A DNA stretch of 64,000 nucleotides, from contig NZ_QFBC01000004.1 of assembly GCF_003122325.1 (NCBI RefSeq), positions 124,001 through 188,000 of the forward strand, read 5' to 3'. The stretch is from Rhizobium album. Its GTDB lineage: Bacteria; Pseudomonadota; Alphaproteobacteria; Rhizobiales; Rhizobiaceae. Under the pieces are notes generated by a model. It did no database searches. It worked only from the letters and a program-made list of their open reading frames with translations, and was not told the origin of the DNA. The translations under genes and the position numbers were made by a program. Shown here piece by piece: positions 55,571-62,460 of the stretch; the stretch's first letter is position 1, and every line of letters begins with the position of its first letter.

Positions 55571-56645
55571 GAAGGATGTCGAGGCGGCCGTGAAGGGCGG
55601 CTCTGTTTACGCAGCCGGCGGCGGCGGCTGGGCCGACCACGGCCGCATGCTGGGTTATGCCGCCGTTTCGATCGGCAAGCCGGAACTGGTCTCGATCGAC
55701 GAATTGGCCGACAGCGACTGGATCGCCACCGCCGCCGCCATCGGTGCCCCCGCTTCGACCACACCGTGGGAAATGCGCGGCGTCGATTACGTCAAGGCGG
55801 TGCAGCTCCTGCAGGAGGCGCTCGGCGAAAGGATCGCCGGCCTGATCATCGGCCAGAACGGCCGCTCCTCGACGCTGAACGGCTGGCTGCCCTCCGCCAT
55901 CCTCGGCACCAAGGTGGTCGATGCCGTCGGCGACATCCGCGCCCATCCGACCGGCGACATGGGCTCGATCGGCATGGCCGGCTCGCCCGAGCAGATGATC
56001 CAGACCGCCGTCGGCGGCAATCGCGATGAGAACCGCTATATCGAGCTGGTGGTGCGCGGCGCCACCGCCAAGGTTTCGCCGATCCTGCGTGCCGCCTCCG
56101 ACCAGTCCGGCGGCTTCATCGCTTCCTGCCGCAACCCGTTGCGCGCCTCCTATGTCCGCACTCATGCCGCACTTGGCGGCATCTCCATGGCGCTTGCGCT
56201 CGGGGAGGCGATCATCGCGGCGGAAAAGAAGGGCGGCGGCGCCGTCATCGACGCCATCTGCAAGACGACCGGCGGCACGATCCTGGCCGAAGGCACGATC
56301 ACCAGGAAGGACGTCGTCTACACCAAGGAAGCCTTCGACATCGGCACCATAACCATCGGCGCCGGCGACAAGGCGGTAACGATGCATGTGATGAACGAAT
56401 ACATGGCGGTGAACGATGCCGGCGGCGCGCGGCTCGCCACCTTCCCCTCGGTCATCACCACGCTGTCGCCCGAGGGCGAGCCCCTGAGCGTCGGGCAGTT
56501 GAAGGAAGGCATGAACGTGCACATCCTGCATGTGCCGAAGGAGATCATCCCGCTTTCCGCCAGCGTGCTCGACCCGACCGTCTATCCCTCGGTGGAAAAG
56601 GCCATGGGGATCGATATCGCGAAATATGTGTTTGCAGGGCGGTAG
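55551..56645 (+). CDS. DUF917 / S-methyl-thiohydantoin desulfurase family protein
   Basis: 364 residues of the DUF917 family, whose N-terminal domain is now named after S-methyl-thiohydantoin desulfurase. Visible are the Gly-rich VYAAGGGGWADHGRML near residue 20, VVDAVGDIRAHPTGDMGS, and GGTILAEGTITRKDVVYTKE. The proposed reaction is removal of the (methyl)thiol from the thiohydantoin-propionate formed by the hydratase, giving hydantoin-5-propionate with H2S or methanethiol. AGGAG precedes ATG 55551, inside the M20 gene. DUF917 genes also occur beside hydantoinases in other contexts, so substrate specificity is inferred. Confidence 0.78.
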   Translation: MGRILVEKDVEAAVKGGSVYAAGGGGWADHGRMLGYAAVSIGKPELVSIDELADSDWIATAAAIGAPASTTPWEMRGVDYVKAVQLLQEALGERIAGLIIGQNGRSSTLNGWLPSAILGTKVVDAVGDIRAHPTGDMGSIGMAGSPEQMIQTAVGGNRDENRYIELVVRGATAKVSPILRAASDQSGGFIASCRNPLRASYVRTHAALGGISMALALGEAIIAAEKKGGGAVIDAICKTTGGTILAEGTITRKDVVYTKEAFDIGTITIGAGDKAVTMHVMNEYMAVNDAGGARLATFPSVITTLSPEGEPLSVGQLKEGMNVHILHVPKEIIPLSASVLDPTVYPSVEKAMGIDIAKYVFAGR

Positions 56646-56665
56646 GCCGCCATTCTCTCGATGCC

Positions 56666-56770
56666 GTCATCCTCGGGCTTGTCCCGAGGATCTACCCTCG
56701 GCTGCAAAGACAATGACGATAATGGCTATCTTTGCCGTGCTTGGACCCTCGGGACAAGCCCGATGGTGAC
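56666..56770. repeat. Long imperfect inverted repeat (rhizobial mosaic element) inside the catabolic operon
   Basis: 27-base arms at 56666-56692 and 56744-56770 match as reverse complements with three mismatches; the core TCGGGCTTGTCCCGAGG is itself nearly palindromic. This CTCGGGCTTGTCCCGAG motif is a familiar rhizobial intergenic repeat. It lies in the 256-base gap between the DUF917 and hydratase genes. Confidence 0.75.
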
Positions 56771-56814
56771 GCAGAAGAGGTTTTATAAGTTTGTCACCAA
56801 GCCGACGACGTTAA

Positions 56815-56864
56815 CTCACCTTCCTCTCCCCCGGGTGAAAAGATTCCCGTCGGGGTAGATGAGG
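56815..56864. repeat. Second palindromic repeat before the hydratase gene
   Basis: CTCACCTTCCTCTCCCCCGG with GATTCCCGTCGGGGTAGATG and AGG: a diverged relative of the units at 15621 and 49207. With the preceding element it fills most of the gap before the hydratase gene. Confidence 0.55.
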
Positions 56865-56901
56865 CGCCGGCCGACGCGCCGTAAACCATAAGGACACCAC
56901 C

Positions 56902-58563
56902 ATGCCCAAGCCCAACCCGCGTCACCCGAACTTTCCGATCCCCGGCGGCCCGGCGTTGCGCGCCAAGGGCTGGCGGCAGGAGGCGCTGCTGCGCCTGCTC
57001 GAAAACGTGCTCTCGGTCGGCGAGGACCCCGACAGCCTCGTTGTCTATGCCGCGTTGGGCAAGGCGGCCCGCAACTGGGCAGCGCATCGCGGCATCGTCA
57101 AGACATTGATCGAGATGGACGAGGACCAGACGCTGATTATCCAGTCGGGAAAACCGATCGGCCTCGTCAAGACCCATGCCAAGGCGCCGCTGGTGATCAT
57201 GGCCAACTGCAACATCGTCGGCCAATGGGCGAAAGCCGAGTATTTCTACGAGCTGCAGCGCAAGGGCCTGATCTGCTGGGGCGGGCTGACGGCCGGTGCC
57301 TGGCAATATATCGGCAGCCAGGGCGTCATCCAGGGCACCTACGAGATCTTCATGCGCATCGCGGAAAAGCGCTTCGGCGGCGAGCTGGCCGGGCGTTTCA
57401 TTCTCACCGCCGGCCTGGGCGGCATGGGCGGGGCGCAGCCGCTCGCCGGTCGCATGGCGGGTGCGGCGATCCTCTGCGTCGACATCGACCCGGCCCGCGC
57501 CGAGGCGCGCAAGAAGATCGGCTACCTCGAAGAGATCGCGCCGGACCTCGACGCGGCGCTCGCCATGATCGACGCCGCGGTCAGGGACAGGCGGCCGCTG
57601 TCGGTCGGCCTGGTTGGTAACGCCGCCGACATCTACCCGGAAATCGCCCGCCGCGGCATCGTGCCCGACATCGTCACCGACCAGACCTCGGCGCATGACC
57701 TCGTCTACGGCTACGTGCCGAAGGGCATGGGCCTGCAGGAGGTCCGCTCCTTGCGCGAGGACGGCCAGGGACAGCTGATGGCGGCGAGCCGCGCCTCGAT
57801 CGTCGACCACGTGCGCGCCATGCTGGATTTCCAGAAAAAGGGCTCGGAAGTCTTCGACAACGGCAACCTGATCCGCACCCAGGCACGCGAAGGCGGCGTC
57901 ACCAACTCCTTCGACATTCCGATCTTCACCGAAGCCTATCTGCGTCCGCTGTTCTGCCGGGCCATCGGCCCCTTCCGCTGGATGGCGCTGTCGGGCGAAG
58001 AAAGCGACATCGCCCGCATCGACGACCTGCTGCTGGAGATGTTCCCGGATAACAGGATCGTCACAAACTGGGTGCGGCTGGCCCGCCAGTACATCCCCTT
58101 CGAGGGGCTGCCGGCGCGCATCGCCTGGCTCGGCCACGGCGAGCGCACCGCGCTTGCCCGCGCCGTCAATACCCTCGTCGCCAGGGGCGAGCTGAAAGGC
58201 CCGGTCGCCTTTTCCCGCGACCACCTCGACGCCGGCGCCATGGCCCATCCCAACATCATGACCGAGCGGATGAAGGACGGCTCCGACGCCATCGCCGACT
58301 GGCCGCTGCTCGACGCCATGATGTTGTGCTCGTCGATGGCCGATCTCGTCGTCGTGCATTCCGGCGGCGGCGGTTATGCCGGCTACATGACAAGCTGCGG
58401 CGTCACCATCGTCGCCGACGGGACGTCCGAAGCCGACGAACGGCTCGACCACGCGCTGACCAACGACACGGCGCTCGGCGTCATGCGTTATGCCGATGCC
58501 GGCTACGAGGAGGCGCTGGACGAGGTGGGGAAGAAGGACGTGCCCTACATCCGTCTGGAATGA
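56902..58563 (+). CDS. Urocanase-family hydratase, probable (S-methyl)thiourocanate hydratase
   Basis: 553 residues, the HutU length. The NAD+-binding TAGLGGMGGAQPLAGRMAG (~169-187), DQTSAHDLVYGYVP, GPFRWMALSGE, SRDHLDAG and DGSDAIADWPLL are urocanase hallmarks. Two active-site features differ: the conserved Cys of ARICW (Cys410 in Pseudomonas) is Ala408 here (PARIAWLGHGER), and the usual LHHGGGVGMG is VVHSGGGGYAG. This suggests an altered substrate, consistent with thiourocanate or S-methyl-thiourocanate rather than urocanate. It follows the other four pathway genes on the same strand across a repeat-filled gap. Ordinary hutH, hutI and hutG are absent. Confidence 0.8.
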   Translation: MPKPNPRHPNFPIPGGPALRAKGWRQEALLRLLENVLSVGEDPDSLVVYAALGKAARNWAAHRGIVKTLIEMDEDQTLIIQSGKPIGLVKTHAKAPLVIMANCNIVGQWAKAEYFYELQRKGLICWGGLTAGAWQYIGSQGVIQGTYEIFMRIAEKRFGGELAGRFILTAGLGGMGGAQPLAGRMAGAAILCVDIDPARAEARKKIGYLEEIAPDLDAALAMIDAAVRDRRPLSVGLVGNAADIYPEIARRGIVPDIVTDQTSAHDLVYGYVPKGMGLQEVRSLREDGQGQLMAASRASIVDHVRAMLDFQKKGSEVFDNGNLIRTQAREGGVTNSFDIPIFTEAYLRPLFCRAIGPFRWMALSGEESDIARIDDLLLEMFPDNRIVTNWVRLARQYIPFEGLPARIAWLGHGERTALARAVNTLVARGELKGPVAFSRDHLDAGAMAHPNIMTERMKDGSDAIADWPLLDAMMLCSSMADLVVVHSGGGGYAGYMTSCGVTIVADGTSEADERLDHALTNDTALGVMRYADAGYEEALDEVGKKDVPYIRLE

Positions 58564-58967
58564 CAGGTCAGGCGCCTGACGCGCGGGACACATCGATATT
58601 GGCGGCCTGCGCTGCGGCAAACCAGCTGCAGAGGGCCACCACCAAGGCGACGGAAACCAGGGAGAGCCGGTGCAGCAGCGTCATATCGCCTTACCCATAC
58701 CCAGCCGACGCAGCCGGATGCGCTCGTATATGGCCGCGAACACCTGCAACCTCCCCGACCGCCGGCAGGCGCGGCGGCACATGGCCAATAGGTACGGATC
58801 AGATCGGCTGAGGGTATTCTATTTCGCCGGGACAGGAACTACGCACGGCCTGACTTTTTTTGCGCTTTACACCGTAAGACGCGATGCTTGCGAGCCGGCA
58901 GGCGCGTTGCAAGGCCGTGGCTATCCAAGGCCTTGCGTCCAGCGCATCTATTCGCGAGGCAGGCCGG
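58564..58967. other. 404-base gap without a firm gene
   Basis: Apart from the weak 38-codon reading frame described separately, this stretch holds only a 7-bp inverted repeat with a 12-nt loop (CAAGGCC at 58911-58917 with GGCCTTG at 58930-58936). No U-run, promoter consensus or RNA gene was recognised. Confidence 0.5.
58568..58684 (-). CDS. Possible 38-residue secreted or membrane peptide
   Basis: A short frame starting ATG 58684 (AAGGCGAT just before it) encodes a peptide with a basic start, a hydrophobic core (LVSVALVVALCSWF) and an AAAQA stretch like a signal-peptidase site, then only ten further residues. It is antisense to nothing and convergent with the hydratase. Length and lack of recognised homologues make it doubtful; it may be chance. 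Confidence 0.25.
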   Translation of the reverse strand: MTLLHRLSLVSVALVVALCSWFAAAQAANIDVSRASGA

Positions 58968-59540
58968 TCAGGCCTGGCCAGCCTGTTCGCCATCCTGTTT
59001 TTCGCAGAAGGCGATCCTGTTGCTGAACGGATCGGTGACCGTCATTTCCAGCCCCCAGGGCGCTTCTTCCACGCCGGGCTTCATGTAGCGGTAGTGTTTG
59101 CCGATCAGTTCCTCGCGGAACGCCCGCACCCCTGTCATCCACACGAAGGCCTTCGCCCCGGGAGACGCATCGCCGGCATGTTCGGAAAGATGCATGATCA
59201 GCCCGCTGCGGGACACCTGGCAGTAGAGCGGAAAATTCTCACCGAAACGATGCTCCCAATCGACAGTGAAGCCGAGGAAATCCCGATAGAATTCCATCGC
59301 CTTTTCGACCGAAAAAATCCGGAAGATCGGGATCGGCGGAGTGATGACCACCTTTTCCGCCGGCTTGGCCGGCGCAGACTCGGCTGCCTCTATGCGGGCC
59401 GCCAGGATATTCCAGTCATCGCAGCCGAACTGGGCGGCAATGATCTCAAGCGTTTCACTATGGGTCACGGAGACGTTGCGGTCGGCAAAGGCCTGACGAA
59501 GAACTTTGGCCATGAGTTTGGCATCGCGGAAATCGCGCAT
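58968..59540 (-). CDS. Glyoxalase-superfamily protein with N-terminal helical domain
   Basis: 190 residues. The first ~55 (MRDFRDAKLMAKVLRQAFADRNVSVTHSETLEIIAAQFG...) form the small helical domain found in glyoxalase-related proteins. Residues ~65-185 are a bleomycin-resistance/VOC domain (IPIFRIFSVEKAMEFYRDFL; WGLEMTVTDPFSNRIAFCE). Such two-part proteins have no settled substrate. ATG 59540 is preferred because conserved sequence begins there. Convergent with the hydratase. Confidence 0.8.
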   Translation of the reverse strand: MRDFRDAKLMAKVLRQAFADRNVSVTHSETLEIIAAQFGCDDWNILAARIEAAESAPAKPAEKVVITPPIPIFRIFSVEKAMEFYRDFLGFTVDWEHRFGENFPLYCQVSRSGLIMHLSEHAGDASPGAKAFVWMTGVRAFREELIGKHYRYMKPGVEEAPWGLEMTVTDPFSNRIAFCEKQDGEQAGQA

Positions 59541-59745
59541 GAATTCATCCTTCCTCTCGGTAGACGACACCGCCAGTGCCCGCATTGCTGACCCGTCTAC
59601 CATCGGATGCCATCAGGCAAGGACGAAAGGGTTTTTGCTGTCTTCGGATGTATTCACCAAACGCATGAGGCGTCGCGGGGCGGCCGGCCACATCCGGCCA
59701 AAACGGACGATATGCGGTCAGCTGCCGGGACGCAAGGGGGATTGG

Positions 59746-60996
59746 TTAGCGGCGGCGCGCGATGATTTCGCCCAGCACATCGCTGAAGCGCTTGACCTCG
59801 TCCAGCGTATTGTAATGCACCATGGAGATGCGGATGGCGCCGGTTTCCATCGTCAGCCCGAGGCGCTTCATCAGCCGCGGCGCAAACATGTGGCCGTCGC
59901 GCAGGCCGATGCCGGCCTGGCCCATGTCTTCGGCGATGACCTGCGGCGTGATGCCGGGAATGGAAAAGCAGATGGTCGGGACGCGGCCGGCCACCTTGTC
60001 TTCGTCGGAAATACCATAGATCACCGCGCCGTGCTGCTTCAGCACTTGCAGCAGCGCCTTCGTCAGCACCATTTCATAATCGCGGATGGCGCCCATGGCG
60101 GCGGCAAGCGCGGCACGGCGGGAGTTTGCTTCCGGCAGGAAACGGCGGCCGAGCGCTTCCAGATAATGGACGGCGGCATTCATGCCGGCGACGTTCTCGT
60201 AGGTGAAGGTGCCGACCTCGATCTTGTAGGGCGGCACGTCGGGGATGAAATCCTCCTTGAAGGTCGGCAGCTTGACGAGGGCATCGTAGCGGCCCCAGAG
60301 GAAACCCATGTGCGGTGAGAAATTCTTGTAGCCGGAGCAGACGAGATAATCGCAATCCCAGGCCTGCACGTCGATCAGGCCATGCGGGCCGTAATGCACG
60401 CAATCGAGGAAGACTTCCGCGCCCGCCGCATGGGCGATGCGGCCGACTTCGGCGACATCGACGATGGTGCCGATCGAATGGGCCGTCACCGTGCAGGCGA
60501 CGAGGCGGGTTCTGTCGTTGACGAGCGGCTTCAGGTCTTCGGGATGCAGCGTGCCGTCCTCGCGCATCTTCCACCAGACGATTTTCGCGCCATCCGCCTC
60601 GAGCGCCAGCCAGGTGGCGATGTTGGCATCGTGATCCATATCGGTGACGACGATTTCATTGCGCTCATCCAGCATCTTGGCAATGCCGAGGCTGACGAGG
60701 CGAATGAAGGAGGTGGCGTTGAGGCCGAAGGAGATTTCTTCCGGACGATAGGCGTTCACCAGAAGGGCGACGCTTTCGCGTGCTTCCGCAAGGCTGCGAT
60801 CGACACCCTGGCTGTGCCGGTACTTCGCCATGCGCTGGACATTGTAGTCGACCAGATGGGTGGCAACGGCATCGACCACCGACTGCGGCACCTGCGATCC
60901 ACCGGCATTGTCGAGGAAGATGAAATCGCCGGCCTTCTCCAATGCGGGAAACAGCTTGCGGATCTCATGCACAGGAAAATCGATCTGGGCGGCCAT
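59746..60996 (-). CDS. Class V aminotransferase / cysteine-desulfurase-like PLP enzyme (VC1184 type)
   Basis: 416 residues of fold-type I. The start [25 protein letters not shown] is the signature of the VC1184-like subfamily. [12 protein letters not shown] holds the PLP-ring Asp region and [16 protein letters not shown] the Schiff-base Lys (~residue 225). It lacks an obvious IscS/SufS-type mobile catalytic-Cys loop, so a lyase, epimerase or aminotransferase role is as likely as desulfuration. Preceded by a GntR gene on the same strand with an operator-like palindrome between them. Being near the proposed ergothioneine operon may or may not be meaningful. Confidence 0.8.
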   Translation of the reverse strand: MAAQIDFPVHEIRKLFPALEKAGDFIFLDNAGGSQVPQSVVDAVATHLVDYNVQRMAKYRHSQGVDRSLAEARESVALLVNAYRPEEISFGLNATSFIRLVSLGIAKMLDERNEIVVTDMDHDANIATWLALEADGAKIVWWKMREDGTLHPEDLKPLVNDRTRLVACTVTAHSIGTIVDVAEVGRIAHAAGAEVFLDCVHYGPHGLIDVQAWDCDYLVCSGYKNFSPHMGFLWGRYDALVKLPTFKEDFIPDVPPYKIEVGTFTYENVAGMNAAVHYLEALGRRFLPEANSRRAALAAAMGAIRDYEMVLTKALLQVLKQHGAVIYGISDEDKVAGRVPTICFSIPGITPQVIAEDMGQAGIGLRDGHMFAPRLMKRLGLTMETGAIRISMVHYNTLDEVKRFSDVLGEIIARRR

Positions 60997-61018
60997 GGCA
61001 AAATCTCCTGAAATAGGG

Positions 61019-61038
61019 TTGTGATCATTTGATCACAA
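61019..61038. promoter_or_regulatory. Candidate GntR operator
   Basis: TTGTGATCA (61019-61027) and TGATCACAA (61030-61038) form a perfect 9-bp inverted repeat with a 2-base spacer, 23 bases before the PLP-enzyme start and just after the GntR stop. The dyad and spacing are typical of FadR/GntR-family sites. Confidence 0.6.
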
Positions 61039-61074
61039 GAAATTTTAAAGTTCAAGCATCTCGATGCCGGCCCG

Positions 61075-61791
61075 TCAGGAATCGGGGCAGAACCGCTGCA
61101 GGATATCCGCGGTCCAGGTGATGTCGTGGACAATCGAGGCGCGGACCCGACCGAAATTGCCGTCCTTCAGCGCCGCCAGAACGGCGCCATGCTGCCCTGA
61201 GGCCTCGATTTCGCCGGAACGGATCAGCGGCTCCACCGACGTCTGCAGGAGCCGCATATAGGGGCCGAAGCGCAGCCACAGCGTCTCGATCAACTGCAGC
61301 AGCACCTCGGAGCCGGAGGCGCGGTAGATGGTGAAGTGGAAGTCGTAGTTCTTTGCCATCAGGTCGTAGACATCGCGGTCACGACCGATGGAACGCTGCT
61401 CGGCGACGATCGCCTCCAGCCCGGTTATGTCGCGTGCCGTCAGCCTGGGCGCGCCGAGCTCCGCCGCCAGCCCTTCGACTGCGACGCGGGCGCGGGCCAG
61501 ATCCTCCAGCCGCGCCACCGTCACCGCCGGCACGCGGGCCGAGCCGTTCTGCGCCAGTTCCAGTGCCTTCTCGGCGCCGAGCCGCCGCAACGCCTCGCGC
61601 ACCGGCATGTTGCTGGTGCCGAACCGCTCCGCCAGCGAGGCGATGGTCAGCACCTGCCCGGGATCGAAGCTGCCGGCCATCAGCGCATCCCTGAGCCGCT
61701 GGTAGACGGCGTCCTGCACGGTCATGCGTGGCGGTATGGGGCCGGGGGCAAGCTTCACGTCAATCGCTCCGTCGCAATTCGATATCGGCAA
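61075..61791 (-). CDS. GntR-family regulator (FadR/FCD type)
   Basis: 238 residues: winged helix (VYQRLRDALMAGSFDPGQVLTIASLAERFG, then SNMPVREALRRLGAEKAL) and an all-helical FCD effector domain (~100-230). An ATG 22 codons in (61725) is an alternative start that keeps the whole HTH. It probably controls the PLP-enzyme gene 78 bases downstream through the palindrome at 61019. Effector unknown, often a carboxylate in this subfamily. Confidence 0.87.
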   Translation of the reverse strand: MPISNCDGAIDVKLAPGPIPPRMTVQDAVYQRLRDALMAGSFDPGQVLTIASLAERFGTSNMPVREALRRLGAEKALELAQNGSARVPAVTVARLEDLARARVAVEGLAAELGAPRLTARDITGLEAIVAEQRSIGRDRDVYDLMAKNYDFHFTIYRASGSEVLLQLIETLWLRFGPYMRLLQTSVEPLIRSGEIEASGQHGAVLAALKDGNFGRVRASIVHDITWTADILQRFCPDS

Positions 61792-61856
61792 GGGAGATGC
61801 CAGATCGGCCGGCGGAAGGCAAACCGGATCGACGCCGGTGGCGGCCGCCGGAGAGA

Positions 61857-62156
61857 TCAGAAACCCTGGAAGAGGAAATCGGTGGCGGCGATGATGGTGT
61901 CGGCTTTATGCGAAAGATCGGCAATCGGCTCCCGCAATTCCTTTGCCGGTACCGCCGCAAGGAATTCCGTCAGCATCACATACATCTCGCCATCGATATC
62001 GAAGCGCGGATTGAGCCAGCGAACGAACGTATCGACGTCGCTTTCACGCACCAGCGGAGCCACGATCCGGGTGTGCAGGCCGTCGAGAAGATTGCTTTGC
62101 AGATCGAGTGCCAGGGCATCGCCGTGGCCCAGACGATAGACCTCGAACCGAGCCAT
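61857..62156 (-). CDS. ccdB: CcdB-family toxin
   Basis: 99-residue homologue of the CcdB gyrase-poisoning toxin: start ARFEVYRLG..., LALDLQSNLLDGLHTRIVAPL, and a hydrophobic C-terminal end (ADTIIAATDFLFQGF, close to the GINF/LFxGF ending of CcdB). ATG 62156 directly follows the ccdA stop (TGAATG), so translation is coupled. Intact at the sequence level. Confidence 0.9.
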   Translation of the reverse strand: MARFEVYRLGHGDALALDLQSNLLDGLHTRIVAPLVRESDVDTFVRWLNPRFDIDGEMYVMLTEFLAAVPAKELREPIADLSHKADTIIAATDFLFQGF

Positions 62157-62381
62157 TCAAAACCGCCGGTATTCTGCAAAAGGCAGTCCGTGCTTCTCGA
62201 TATACTCGTTGGCGGCCCGGATCGCATCGGCGTTTTCAATGCGCCACCGGCGCTCCTTTTCCGCCTTGATCGCAGCAGCTAAATCATGGGTCGCAATTTG
62301 CGCACGATCGATTCCGAGGGCCTTGGCTTCGGCAGCCAACGCATCGTCTCTGTCCTCAGCCTGTCGAGCGCGCGAAACCAT
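62157..62381 (-). CDS. ccdA: CcdA-family antitoxin
   Basis: 74 residues from ATG 62381. The C-terminal CcdB-binding tail WRIENADAIRAANEYIEKHG followed by LPFAEYRRF is the CcdA signature. The N-terminal ~40 residues (helical, acidic/Ala-rich) stand where the ribbon-helix-helix DNA-binding part lies, although it is not strongly matched. The antitoxin precedes and overlaps regulation of ccdB, the classic order. Upstream frame to 62432 is open but unlikely. Confidence 0.85.
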   Translation of the reverse strand: MVSRARQAEDRDDALAAEAKALGIDRAQIATHDLAAAIKAEKERRWRIENADAIRAANEYIEKHGLPFAEYRRF

Positions 62382-62460
62382 GTTCTCTCCGGGGTTGTAC
62401 GAAGAATATACTGCAGAGATGCAAAATGGCAAAGGTGCTGGAAACGAGCGAGGAAGAACC

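Noticed and set aside
56902-58563. Ordinary histidine-utilisation urocanase (hutU)
   Set aside because: The active-site Cys is Ala, the HHGGGVG block is altered, and the neighbours are DUF917, hydantoinase and carbamoylase genes instead of hutH, hutI and hutG.
59746-60996. Housekeeping IscS/SufS cysteine desulfurase
   Set aside because: No isc or suf genes are nearby, the start and PLP-lysine region match the VC1184-like branch, and no mobile-loop catalytic Cys was recognised.
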